Positions 22,380 to 34,447 of a stretch of 64,000 bases of DNA are shown one piece after another. The position numbers and the translations under genes are program-made. Within the stretch, counting starts at the first letter, position 1; every line of letters starts with the position of its first letter. Source of the DNA: Epichloe hybrida (taxonomy: Eukaryota > Ascomycota > Sordariomycetes > Hypocreales > Clavicipitaceae). The stretch lies in assembly GCA_019022495.1 (NCBI GenBank), contig JAFEKR010000026.1, positions 310,001 to 374,000 of the forward strand, in the 5' to 3' direction. The notes below the pieces were generated by a model. The model was given only the letters and a program-made list of their open reading frames with translations, was not told where the DNA came from and made no database searches.

Positions 22380-25300
22380 TGTATGTACTCATGGCTAATT
22401 GACGCAACTCCCCCTGTTATAGATTTGTAAGAAAAATCGAGTGGACCAATGCATCCTTTTGCATGGATTGGCGAGACAGAGTCAGGGATTGTGGCTGGCC
22501 AACTGGAACTTGTCCGTAGAGCGGGACGGATGTCGCTGGGATATGCGCCATTTCGAGCCTTTTTGAAATGCTGCTGCCGCACGGAGCATGCCATATGGAT
22601 TATGGATTATGGATTATTGTGCCATGCTCTTCCTCGCAGGCAGCAAGAAGTAAGAGATGTTTCTCCGTAGACTCGTCCGTCTAACCTCACGGCGGAAATT
22701 ACCTAGTCACATGGATGATGGAGTGTACATGTCTGTTGGGGGCCATTTGTGAAACCGATTTGACAAAAATCAACCACTTCAGCTTCCAATCTGAAGAGTG
22801 GTCTGAAGAGTGGTCATTGGTGACAATTGCAGCCCCAAGGCAGCATTGTTGCCTCGAAGCAAATGGCAGATGCTGCAACTATTCTCGCCATTTTGTCTGT
22901 ATTGTCATGGGGTTTCGGGGAATTGTTCCTCAGGCCTCGTATCACGACTTGACCAGGGATGGGAACTGACGCACAGCTCGAATTTTTTGCTCGCTGTACT
23001 CCGTAATCTGGTAAATCACTTACAGACGACCCAAGGCCTCAATGTACTCCGTTTGTGCAAGGTAATGGGCCGAGATACCACGAACCACCGCCGTACGGGC
23101 AGCTGAGGCTCAGACCAAGGGGAATTCTTCATATTCCGTTTGCCCCAACTATCGTAGCAAACAAATCCAAGACAATGTCTCACGGAATTGGTTATTTCGA
23201 AAAAGTGATCATGATTACCGGCACTATGCCACTCAGCTCGCCGATGTGCAGACCTAGACAGAACAATAGCAGAGTAGAAAATATTCGTCGCTACTCCGTG
23301 CCTGCTAACCACTGTGTGTCGATTGGGGTAAAAAAAAAAAAACGAAGAGTATCATATACTCTATAAGAAGACGGGAGGGGGTCTACATTCAAGCGATCTT
23401 TCGACAACAGCCTGCTTTGCCTCGCTGAAACATTGTGTTGAAACAAGCGTTTAAAAGCAAAGAAAGCTGAAGCCACGGATCGTCGTTGTAGCGGATGAAG
23501 GTTTTGGATGAATCGGTCACCGTCGCGGACCGAGCCATCGTAGTAACATAGCTGTAGCCTTATGACGTGACCGCTGTGCACGTTCACTGACACGACCTCG
23601 ATGCTAACGTTCGAGTGGGCAAACCTGACAGCAAGGTGATGATAACCATGAGCCTAATCCGTACGGAGTAGAAATGTGGCCTTTATAGCCAGGATTCGTC
23701 ATCTCCAAGATGCGCCGCACTTCCGTCACTGCCGATGCAGTATGAGGCTGGAGGGGTCTGTGTGTTGCCGGCGGGATAACTAATCACGCTTTTTTGCGTT
23801 GTTGTTGGGGAGCCGATCGACAAAAAGGACCATGTATTGTGGCGTTTCTGTTCTTGGCCGAGGGCGGCTGACAGGGAATGCCCATGCCCCTGGCACAGAG
23901 TTGTATGTATGTAAGTACATGGCCGAACGGTATTATGGACCAGGTTGCGGTTCGTAGAATGGACATATTTGAAATTGGCTTCAGCTCACTCATCTCCGAG
24001 GACACACGTTTGGCCAGGGCCATGATAAAATGTCTCGGGCAGAGAGATCACGCCTGGCGCGCCGGAGCAGACACAACAAGGCCAACGGCTCCACACGATG
24101 TCGAGGCTTGATCTTCGCCCGATATTTACGGAGTATGTAGATACCCCGTAGTTGGATGTGCCATTTGTTGCCAGATCGTCCAGACCTTCGTAGCTGCCAT
24201 GTCCGACAAACGAGAACGTTTGCAAAGCTTTACGCATGATAAGGTAGCAGTTGCGACTGTTTTTTTTTTTTGGACAACACCAAAGGAGCCAGTGGTTTTG
24301 GGTGTCGAGGCTGAGTGGCGTTCTGCTCTCGTCGCCAACGGCGCCAACTTTAAGACTCCACGTTGAGATTATTGTCTAGTATCCTGGGAGTCCTTCCTCA
24401 AGTATTCAACGCCTGCAACTGCGTATTAGTGGTTGCCCCATTCCATCAAGACGACCTACCTGTTGGCAACCAGGATCGAATTGAGCCAGTGAATCCCGGC
24501 AACCTGATGGAGGCTGGGAAAACAAGTCCGTCCACACACAGTGCACAGTTGAACTTGCCGGAAGCAGCATCATGTCGCATCCAAGTATGCCTCACTGCTT
24601 GTGCCTGGCACTGCCTGCTGTACTCCGTCATGGTACCAAGCTCAAGTTCAGATGCGAGTGGTGGATCTGTAGGGACATTGCAAGTGTATTTATTGTAGTC
24701 TGTACGGATTAGACAACTTTATTGTCCCAAAGAAAGATTTGGCGAAATAATATTCAGAATAAATAAGACAGCAAAGTTGAAGGGCTCCGGTCAATGATGA
24801 GTGCATCTCGGGATCTCGCATTGGCGACGTCTTGTCTGGTGAAGAAAAAGTCACCAATCTGCCCTCTGTCAGCGTTTGGAAGGAGCGATGGATCTATGCT
24901 GGCGAGCACTCTGATAGGCCAGCGAAGCCAAGTTGAGCGGGGGTCCAGAACACAGATGAAGGACGAAACGCATGCTCAAACCATCTACTGCATGAGCCTC
25001 ACGAGCAGCAAATTCAGATTCGTCGAATTCGAGGCAAATTACTTTGTCACAACTCCAAGCTCGAGCGGGTGGCGGAAACGGCGCAACCGCGCACCTTGTC
25101 TCTGCAGAATCTGCTATGCCCTCAATACGCACAAAGTCTCTCACAGTCTCAGTCGGGACCGGTTTTGACAGCTGAGAGCTTTGCTTTTTGCCCGACATTA
25201 ACAATGCTCTTCAATCGAGGGACGATAGTCTCTGCCCCTGCAAACGCATTGCGATCAACCCGTTCATGTCTTTCACGAGTAACACTAGCATCATGTGGCT

Positions 25301-27022
25301 ACCCACGACGATGCTGATGTCCGTCGGCGACCAAATTTCAAAGCGGCGTCAAGATTTCGATGTTGCCGTACAACCACACCCGATCCATCGATTACATGTC
25401 CAGGTGGCTGCTGGTCTCAGTGATTTTCGTCAGCGGACTGTTCATCATGGGTGACCACGGCTAATTCTGCAAAGAAGCATTGCTTCCGTATGGGGAGGGA
25501 AAGACGCAAGTCTCCCAGCATGTTCGGACTTCCATGCAGGCAAAGGCAACAGAGTGGGAATGCATATGGAACCCGGGCCATCCCCAAGAACATGGATCCA
25601 TGCTGTTTGTTACTCGATGGAGTACGGACTACATACGAAAGGCCTTCGGATGTGCACTTGCAACAAAGCATCAATGAGCGAGCAACACACAATCGCATCC
25701 GCCATACGGAGTATATTCCTCTCCATGATACCATGATACGAGTGCCGTGCGGTCCCGCGGGCCCTGGTTAATCGCCGACCCGTCCTATGTCTTGACTCGT
25801 CTGTGACCTGACGAGCAATGCCCAATCTCGTCCGAGTATGGCTCCCCTCCATCATCATCCATTATGGGTCTCGTCGCCTCGCCCACACCTATTCCGCTCT
25901 AAGATTCGATCCTACCCACCAGTGCACAACCGCCTCATCATCAACGAATCTCTGGCCTGGCTGGACATATCAAGCCACACCCGCACCTTTCTCCGTTTTA
26001 TTAGCTGCGCTCAGAGGTCTCGGTTCCTACATACACATCACTCGCAGGTAAGTCCGTAATGCCCTCGCACACCCCAACCACCCCACCCCTGGAAAGAGAA
26101 AAGTGAAGGGGTGCCCGTAGGGCTCATTAGTGTATGTATGTATGTGCATCGATACATGCGTACATATTTGCACATGCTCTGTGCCTTCCCGCTGTTGTAT
26201 CTTGGACATGTGTATTCAATGTCAGTACTCTCCATCCGACCCTGCGTCTGTGGTTCTGGTGCTACCCTTTGCCGGCGTTTTGTGTAAATCTGCCAAATCT
26301 GCCTTCCTCAACGCTGTTACCAGCGGCCGATCATTTTTGAAAAACACCAAGTTTTGTTTATCACATATATCATCTACATACAGATTAATTAGTAAGTTAT
26401 ATACATGTCTACAAGGACAGTTTCTAGATGTGCTGGTAGAGCCGCCCGCTCCGCTCCCGCATTTCATTCATTCAGACCATCTTCTCATCACGTCGTCGGC
26501 TGCGCGGATATACCACACCGTAGTCTTGCAGTGAACGGAGCTGTCAGAGTGCCTAAAAGTCAGAATCTTCACCAGACAAGCAGGAAATTTCCCGAGATCC
26601 AGGTTCAATTTCGATACCAACGCCCCAAGAGTTTGCCGCCCAACTAAATTTAACGCGTTTGAACAGTCGCTGACGACGCTCACCAAGGTTGGCATCCTGT
26701 CGCCGTAGCCATCGTTGGGGTAGAACGGCAGACCCGGAAACCTTCCAAACTTGTGTAATTTCTCTGCATCACCGGCAAGACGGGGTTATGGGTTAAACAA
26801 CGTTTCACTTCAAAGTACAGTTCCCAGGTTAGTGATGCACCCTCTCAGAGATCCTGCCACCGTCGTCCTACGGATGGCTAGAGTGATGCCCATGAAGTCC
26901 TGGTTCAACCACTCGTGTCCAAGTGAAAATACGACGAGACTAGAAGCAGTCGCTGACTGAGATAGTACGAGATAGGTCTTCCGTCTGGAAACTCATCAAA
27001 GCTGAACCCCGCATGAGGTAAA

Positions 27023-28809
27023 ATGAACACAACTGCCGACGGTTCCGTCTCTCTGGGACAGCAATCCACGGTCATTCCTCAAAGTAACGGATACGGGAAT
27101 GATGGGTGGAATACCATCAGCCCTTACAGCCAAAGTCCTTATGATTGCAGCTCCACGAACGAGTACCCTGGCTTTGGAACCTTTGTTCCTCACGGCATGC
27201 CATCAGAGTCGATGCCTCGGATGCCACCACCACTAGCGCAGCATCAGCATCAGCATCAGCATCAGCATCAGCACCAACAGCAAATGATGCAGCATTCGAC
27301 ACCAATGGGTCATCATCAGTTGCCCATGCTGAACACTGCATGGCCGAGTCAATTGACAAACCCAACTCCTGCATCTGGGAGTTTCTCTGCTCCTGCCCTT
27401 TCCTCCCCACCCGTGCCACGGATACCACCCCCCACGGACACGACAAAGCTACCGAATCAAGGAGAAAAGGGACGCAAAACATTAACGATAGAGCAAAAGA
27501 GAGCCATGTGTCAATATCACGAAGAAAATCCAGGGACAAGGCAAGCTGACATTGGCCTAAAGTTTGGGGTTGAGCGCAGGTGAGTCCAGGTCTGTGAATA
27601 AGCCATTGATTTCAAGCGTATAAATGACGAACGATGTTCTACAGTACCGTTTCAAAGGTTTTGAGACACAAAGATCAATATCTCAGGAGAGATCAAGAAC
27701 CGGATCCGGCCACAGTCAAACGGAGCGGGAAGTCCAAAAATCCCGATTTCGATAGAACACTGAGTAACTACGTCCGTCGACAGCAGCAGTGTGGATTTGA
27801 GATTAAAGACGAAGACATCATGGAACAAGCTCGGTTGTTCGCGCATGCCAGCGGTAACCAGGATATCATTTTGGGAAACCTTACGAGTAGCTGGTTACAA
27901 AAGTTCAAACAAAAACACGGAATTGGCACAGCCAGACTTCTTCGACGAGCGTCAGAAACAAACATTCCCGATAGCACTCGAATGGCAGGTCCCCGAAGTG
28001 CGGGCCCGAACATGGCGTCTAATGATATATCACCGGCCTCGCCAACTCACCCACTCTCACCTCTGTCAGTCGATCGAAGTGATGAAGAAGCTCGCCGCGA
28101 GCAAAACATGGAATTCGGCTTCGCCTATCGACAACAACATTCACGTTCGACAATATCACTTGCGAGTGACGTTCGAGACCATACTGGCTCATCGTTCTCT
28201 GGCGGCACCCTGAGCCCAACCGGGACATTTACTTTCTCCCCCGATCCAAACGTCGGTGCATTCCAGCCTGTGGCGATCCGGAATGATATACCTAGCGATT
28301 ACCACCACCGGGAAAAGCGAAGCAACACTTTCCCATCTATTGATACCAATTACGCCAACCAGCAAGCTTCCGTCACTACTGAGCCAATGACACCGCAACT
28401 ACCTTCAAACATGACAACTCTTTCGTCTACCGTCGACTCGCCAGCAACAGAGATGCAGCCAACACCGCATACTATCAACACAGAAATGACATCACCGTTG
28501 AGTGTCCACCGCGCTGGGAGCGCTTCCAGCATCGCAGCCCGAAATCCGACTACGTCAGCCGAATCATCGCCCGTGTCGCCCACCCAAGAAGATGCTAGAC
28601 GGGCTGCCAGCACACTTCTCAGCTACTTACAAAACAGTGGGCAGCTGTTTCAGTCTAGCGATTACAACGTGATTCTGCAGCTCACCAAAAAGCTAGACAT
28701 TCACCCACATCAGAATTACCGACCCTCTGGGGGCGGGCTGTCGAGGATACCCGAAGGAGATTCTGAAATAACTGCGTCCCCGGGTCCGTCATTGATGCAA
28801 GCACGATAA
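27023..28809 (+). CDS. CENP-B/Tc5-type helix-turn-helix DNA-binding protein
   Basis: Exons are 27023-27579 and 27645-28809 (GTGAGT...ACAG, phase 2), giving 573 residues. The N-terminal 150 residues are Gln/His/Pro-rich with a (His-Gln) repeat from a CAGCAT hexamer array near 27238-27276. A first helix-turn-helix (about 153-205) reads KTLTIEQKRAMCQYHEE...QADIGLKFGV...STVSKVLR, as in psq/CENP-B N-terminal domains. A second Tc5/CENP-B-type domain (about 215-285) contains FDRTLSNYVRRQQ...WLQKFKQKHGI. The rest is Ser/Thr/Pro-rich and disordered. No DDE transposase catalytic domain follows, so this is a domesticated pogo-like DNA-binding module, probably a nuclear regulator. The exact DNA target is unknown. 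Confidence 0.85.
27238..27276 (+). repeat. CAGCAT hexanucleotide array inside the CENP-B-like CDS
   Basis: In-frame copies of CAGCAT, with a related CAC/CAA end, encode an alternating Gln-His tract of about 13 residues followed by QQ. The length may vary between strains. Confidence 0.8.
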
Positions 28810-29605
28810 GGGCGCGAAGTTGGTGTAGTTGATAGTACACAGCATACGAAGTGGTCCATCGATCGCGAGAAGAGTCATTTCCATATTTGATCGGTCACTC
28901 CATCCTCATTGACGTTTTCTTCTGGTGGAGTTCAAGGCGTTCAGGCCGCACCTCCTGATCTTCATTTCACCACACGCGAATGGCTACAGAACCCGAAAAC
29001 GCAGCAACGGACCACACACAAATCAGCAGAGCGGCAACCGTGAGAATCATTCCAACTTCCAGTCAGCCCATTACTTTTTTACCCGCTTTATCGCAATTTT
29101 GTACTTTTCCCAAGAGGTGAGGAGGAAAAGGGGGGGGGGCTCATAATACCCGGGAGTCACGGCAAGTTAGTTTGACGGGGCGGGGGGTCATTGGCACTGG
29201 CTGGCGACGGCTAGAGAGTACCGTTGGTGTACTTTTTGCAAGGCATTGATCGAATGCCATTGGATTCGCACAAATGCTCCCTCATTCGCGCATTTTTGCT
29301 GTCCCCGTGACTTGTGTCGAGGACAAAACAAAAAAAGTGGCCGAAACTTTATTGTCGATATTAGAGCAAGACAAAGCAATCATGTACTGCGTAGTGTTAA
29401 TTTCGGGGTTTTCTCCTCTGGGGGTTGTTTCTACACAAAATGGACTAGATGCTGGCTATATTACCTGGCCAGGGGAACATTCACTTGACAAGATGCACAA
29501 GAATAATTCGCGTCTTGTTGAGTCACGCCCGGAACTGAGGTGAGTACTCCCTGCGGACTAGTATCAAGATGATAACAGGGTATTACTGTCGCTACGTTCA
29601 TCATA
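28810..29605. other. Convergent spacer, CENP-B-like / PXA genes
   Basis: This is about 0.8 kb between two convergent genes and should hold both 3' untranslated regions. No gene is seen. There are small G runs near 29131 and 29179. Confidence 0.5.
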
Positions 29606-31704
29606 TCACCCCAGTCTCTCCTGCATCAATTCCTCCACGCCGCTCTCTTGCAGCTCTGGAATCAACCGCACCAATATGAGCTCCAAGATGCTGTACATCA
29701 AGTGCTTGTTGCAGTACCCGTCGCCCAAAACGCCAAGCAAGCCTTCTAATTCGTCCAGCATGACTTCTTCCAGGCCAGGATCCGCATTTCCCATTGCAGC
29801 CCACAGCCCGCCACCAAAGTACATCCTGCCTATGCCAGAGGGCACGATGGTCTGGATGGCGGCGGCAGCCCGTCTACGGAGAGCCTGGAGCTCTGCATCT
29901 GAAGAAGGCGGGGAGAGGGACGAAGATCCTGGGGCATTGCTGGGGAAGAGGGAGCCCCGGAGTGTCCGGAGGATGGGGGGAAGATGAGAAGCCGAGAACA
30001 GGAGTTGGATACGGTGGGAGAGTAGCCTGTAGAACCGGTGAGCATGCATGTATTGGACCGTCACGAATTACTTGTAGAAAAAAAGAAGTGCGTGAACTTG
30101 TGATGGTGAAGGAAAGGACGTCTTCCGTGACACGTGGGGAAAGGAAACGCGGCGACTCGTCTCGTGCAGTACATAGCGCTTCGTCCGCAACAGACCAGGG
30201 CAGGACAGGACGGCAAAAGTGGCTCTCGAACGGGGATGATGTCACGATGGATTGGCTCGGTCTGGAAGAAGTTGAAGCCTGGTCCACCTTGGCCAATGGC
30301 CGCCAGATGATGCTGACCTCGATGCTGACCGCGATGCTCCCCCATTGGCCGGCGACCGAATGATTGCATGGCTTGAACCACTCGACTGAAGAAGCACTTG
30401 CTCGAGAGAGTGTGGACCTCTCATGATTTTGCGTTAAAGTATGGTATATGAGAGAATGGGTTGCAGGAAACGGGAGAGAGACAAAAATCCAGCCTCACCT
30501 ATCCAAGACGCCATCAAGCTTTGCGATGCGGCCGGGGCCATGGAGTGCCCCAAGTTGTACAAGTGACAACAGACCGTTCAGCCATGGCATCCTGGTGCGT
30601 AATTCAATGACATTGCCCAGGAGTCTCCAGGCACTGAAAGAGAGAACTGGAACCTTCTCAATGGTCGAGCCACCGTCTTTTGACGCGTTGTCTTTGGTCG
30701 GTGCAGCCTTTGTCATTGTCCGCTTGCTTGATCCTGCTGCCCTCGATGGCAGTGACGAAGACATTATGACAAGATTGAATGTGAAGCGTACTGTTGATAT
30801 GAAAAGCATCACGAACTGTATGATGGAAACGAAGAATCTATGAACGGTCCATTTCTTAGAACTGCTCAGATGGCTTTTTGAAATTTGTGAGGATTTTGTC
30901 TGTGTGTTGCTCCCCCTTTTCTCTGTCACAATGCGACCGACGATACAAATAGCCTCGTAAAGCAGCCAGGGTTGAGCTGCTTTGTTCGCGATCACGTTCC
31001 CAATGATGAGCTCGGAAAGGATCTGGCCGACAAGGGCTGCCAGACACGGGTTTTCAAGATCCTCTGTCGGCAACAAAACCGTGAGGACAGCCTGGACAAG
31101 CAGTTGACGATACGCCGCCTCATTTTTGAGCTGTCTGGCGGTTGAAATGGGATCGCCAGGTATCGGCACGGGTGACAGAAGAGGTAGAGGCCAAAGGGCA
31201 TGATAAGCTTCGCGCCCGTTTACTGGAACAGTTTGGGTAACATGATCCCGGTGTGTCGACCAGTAGACTGTGTGCATGGTCGTTAGTACAAGCGCGACAC
31301 ACCCGTAGTTTATATCCCGACTTCTCACTGTTGATGTGCTTCTCCAGGACCTCTGGGACTTCGTTGAGCATGAGCGTCTCCCAATCTACATGGCGTATCC
31401 TTTGTTCCAGCGCCCGCGTGCAATGCGCTATAATGTGTACAATCTCGGCGACAAAGGTCTCGTCGGGCGTGATTTTGTTGTACCAGGCCTGTACAAATTC
31501 CCGCAGTATGATGGCCAGAAAAGCGTAAAGCTGTAGATCGACATCATTTCGGCTTGTCAGAGGCGGCAAGAGCTCGTCAATGGGCGTTTGTGAGTCCCGC
31601 CCTTTGTCGCCGGCTTCCTGGGGAAGGAGGACCTTGCGGATGAGAGCTTCGGTCGCTCGATCAGACAGCGGGTCAATGGTAGGCGGACGATTATTTCGAC
31701 GCAT
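29606..31704 (-). CDS. PXA-domain (PX-associated) membrane-contact or trafficking protein
   Basis: Inferred exons are 31704-31329, 31267-30499 and 30026-29606, giving 521 residues. The PXA domain covers about residues 10-240. It has DPLSDRATEALIRKVLLP, YAFLAIILREFVQAWYNKI, VPEVLEKHI and the closing AAYRQLLVQAVLTVLLP...NPCLAALVGQILSELII. The first junction reads EKHINIYWSTHRDHV. Downstream, SAWRLLGNVIELRTRMPWLNG and RLLSHRIQLLF are family-like, which supports the second junction even though that intron is 472 nt. A charged insert (about 95 nt near 30930-30845, TEKRGSNTQTK...) may be an unspliced intron, but I found no frame-preserving splice. There is no PX or RGS domain, so it resembles short fungal PXA proteins (Nvj3/Mdm1-related). 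The function is inferred from the domain only. Confidence 0.75.
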
Positions 31705-32577
31705 GGCTGGAGCCGCAACAGGGGCAGAAGATGACTTCAGACCATCGGTTTCGTCTCGTGGAACGCCGAGTTGTGAGGAGAAGACCCGAAGGGCATGCTA
31801 CATAGATGGAAGCAGGCTCGGAGCTGCAAATGCAGAAACTGGTGTTGCGCCAGGCTCAACGGCAGGTGAATTGCCGCCGTGTCGTCCAAGCTATCGTAGG
31901 TGTTTCTTGTGTTCTGGCCGTGCGGCAGGCAGGTAAACAGACGTCTCGTGTCCGTCTCGTGTCCGTCTCGTGTCCGTCTCGTGTCCGTCCTGTTGTCGTC
32001 ATGTGTTGCCTTTCTTATGTCGTCACCGGCTCCGTCGTCGTGTCGCGTTGGGCTATCATGTATGAACCTGAACCGTGTAACCGTGCGCGTCGTTGTCTGC
32101 AGCCTGCAGCCTGCAAGCCCCCAAGAGCCCCAACGGCCCCAACAATGGCCCCTGCAGGCAGATGCAGGCAGATGCAGGCAGATGCAAGCGCTGACACCCA
32201 CGCCACGTGCACCAACAAGCTTCCCGCTAGCAACAGCGTTCTTTGCTCTTTGCTCTTTGCTCTTTGCTCTTTGCTGCACCAACAAATAAATACACATAAT
32301 GCAAAACTGCCCAGAATTTAATATTCTGCGACTGAACACCGTACCATGTCATACAGACGAGGAAAAAAAACTAAAAAAAACTAATTGACTTGTTCTTGGA
32401 TCGAGATCGGCCTGGTAGCTGAAGATGGTCTTGTCTACTTGCTAGTCGCAACGTCATTGTACATGCAAATCTACACTATAAGTACAAAGCCCCTCCATAC
32501 ATCCATCGTTCCATGCGTCTACAGATCTTTTGTTGTTGCTTCATATCTGCCATCATGTTAGTTTAGGGTTCGCCTTG
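31705..32577. other. Spacer upstream of the PXA gene, downstream of MSS51
   Basis: This is 0.87 kb without a gene. It is dense in minisatellites: an 11-bp unit GTCTCGTGTCC x4 (31943-31986), a 10-bp GCAGGCAGAT array (about 32154-32184) and a 7-bp CTCTTTG array (about 32243-32273). It should hold the PXA promoter and the MSS51 3' untranslated region. Confidence 0.55.
31943..31986. repeat. Minisatellite, 11-bp unit GTCTCGTGTCC, 4 copies
   Basis: There are four exact head-to-tail copies at 31943, 31954, 31965 and 31976, followed by a partial unit. It lies about 240 bp upstream of the PXA gene start. Confidence 0.92.
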
Positions 32578-34164
32578 TCAGAGGTATCGGCAGCATTCTA
32601 GGGCATCAGTGACATACCTCTTGCCTCGGAAGGCCCATACTCCCCAGTTGCCGCAGCTAATGTCTTGGGGGTCCATGTCATTCAAATCCCATCTCAAACT
32701 CCTAAAGATATTTTCGCCCGGCTCCAGGAGAACATCAAACTCTCCTCCGGACTTCTTACGCACCCATTCGACATCTCGCTCGAGATCATACTGAGTGTAC
32801 CCTGTCGAGATAATCGGCACCTTGGTCTCCAGAAGAAGTGGCAGAGTCTCTTCCCACTCATGACTGCTTGCCGGGTGACCCAGACCTGGGTGGAACAAGA
32901 CAAAGCAATCAAAGTATGGATCATATGGTGCGAAATGTCCAGTCTTGTGGATGGTGTCATAGTAGTCGACGATCGTGCTAATCTTCATCTTGTACCAAAT
33001 GCGGTCCTCAATAACAGCGCCGAATGGATTTGAGGGTGTGCGTTCGGGCAGTGGAAACTCGTCATCTCGATTAGCCATACTCTCGGGCCCGATAAATACC
33101 AGATGGAGTCGAGACTCGGGAAAGAGATGAGCAAGCTGTACCCAAGCAGCTCTGGGGAGTGATGATTCAGCTCGAGCGCCGAGGATGAAAACTCTCACAG
33201 GAGGGGGCTCGGGCCGAAGCTCATTCACACCGGCACCGCGTCCAGCTTTTGGAGGATGCAGGTTGTATCTCAAAGCTATCTTACATTAGCCATAATGCGC
33301 TTAATCGTGGGCCAAAGGGAACAAAGGGCACTGACCGCTGAAGCTCTTCAGGCCCTCCACTGTTAGTCGTTCTCCTTGCTTCATGCTGTATGGGCTAAGT
33401 TCGTGCAAAACACTTCCAATAGTAACGGGATATGTGAGAAGTCGTGTAATCTGCCTCATGGAGCGATCCGAGTTCACAGCCTCAAACTCTCGGGTATACA
33501 TGAAAGTATCCCAATTCGTCATGTTCACAGCGGCTTCGTCAAGCTGCAGATCAGGGAGGTTGCCCTCTTGAAAAACACGTCCGGACCTGAGGTCATGATC
33601 ATCCTCATTGATTTGGCGTAAAGTATCACAAATCTTCAGGTGCTCCTCGTAGTGATCCATCCAATGTTCTTTGCTGCAGTACACAGGGAATCCGCAATCG
33701 GGGCATTCGAAGTCGACATGGGCAGGGGGCATGCTTCCGCTGGCTGTCTCCGAGAAATCGGCTTTCGGGGCCACTGTAGGTAGCTTCGTCGGCTTATGAT
33801 CGGGGTGAGGACAGCACGCATGCTGCCTCATGAAGGCTGCCCGCAGGCGGAACTCTGGCACTGGCGATGTAGAGAAAGGATGGAAAAGATCATCTTGACT
33901 TAGGCGAAGTATGGGCGAAGGGGAAGCTTTCCCAGGCGCTGCTGCTGCTTCCGTGCTGGATCTCGTGGTGGAGGTGAAGTTGCGCGAGCCTGAGGCTGGC
34001 TGGTTCTCACTCGATGAAGTCGCCCACGTCGTGCTGAGCAACGCACAGTTGGCGGCATGTCGAAGAGATGCCTGTACGGGCCACCGTAGCGGAGTATGTC
34101 GATGAAGAGATGCAGAACAGCGGCCGCAAAGACTCGAGGCCACTCCGCGCAACGTTGGCTTCAT
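32578..34164 (-). CDS. mss51: MSS51, mitochondrial translational activator of COX1
   Basis: Exons are 34164-33336 and 33275-32578 (GTCAGT...ATAG, phase 1), giving 508 residues. The first in-frame ATG is at 34164. The N-terminus is rich in Arg, Ser and Ala without acidic residues for about 50 positions, fitting a mitochondrial presequence. A Cys/His-rich MYND-type zinc region lies at about residues 117-179 (HACCPHPDH, FECPDCGFPVYC, HYEEHLKIC). The C-terminal MSS51 domain includes RVFILGARAESSLPR, LHLVFIGPES and a VLFHPGLGHP block. In yeast, Mss51 activates COX1 mRNA translation and couples it to cytochrome oxidase assembly at the inner membrane. Its promoter is shared with RSE1. Confidence 0.9.
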
Positions 34165-34447
34165 TGTTGAATGTAAACGCACTGCAATCGACGGCTGTTC
34201 TCAATCCCAGCTTCCAGCTGATGTCCGATGGGGCAGATTATTTGGAGAAGCTCAGGGTCCCACTCTCACTGCGCCGCATTAATAGTTCCTCCACCAGGCC
34301 GACCACCAACACGTCTTGCCACAAGGCAGAAGTTTTACAGCTTGTCCCGCTCCAACATGGAATATTTAAAAACTTCTACGCGGACGCTCCCACCGGCCAT
34401 TCAAGCCTCGTAAAGCCGCGCAGGCTGGTCTGCGCCCAGATTGGATC
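34165..34447. promoter_or_regulatory. Compact divergent promoter, MSS51 / RSE1
   Basis: Only 283 bp separate the two start codons, so both core promoters must lie here. No named element is evident. Confidence 0.6.

Larger units (their letters stand above)
20329..27022. other. 6.7 kb gene-poor region
   Basis: I can support no protein or RNA gene here. The open frames are short, unrelated to known families and often antisense to one another. The region is not obviously AT-rich. It carries at least eight TACGGAGTA/TACTCCGT motifs (21981, 22997, 23044, 23292, 23661, 24127, 24621, 25705), ACGGATCCGT palindromes (21523, 22369), a CGAGTACTCG palindrome (20667), a GGA microsatellite (21013-21053), T runs near 21316 and 24260, and small duplications such as GAAGAGTGGTCT near 22793. 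The right end is the promoter and leader of the CENP-B-like gene. It may hold non-coding transcripts or decayed mobile DNA. Confidence 0.5.

Noticed and set aside
24794..25454. Possible small gene fragments in the gene-poor region
   Set aside because: Several short frames overlap on both strands but none matches a family. No convincing exon chain could be built.
25890..25930. GATTCGATCC-like stretch resembling a tRNA T-loop
   Set aside because: No acceptor, D-arm or anticodon arm could be paired around it. No tRNA could be supported anywhere in the window.
29794..30363. 189-codon plus-strand frame overlapping the PXA gene
   Set aside because: It is antisense to exon 3 and to the long intron of the PXA gene, with no recognisable content.
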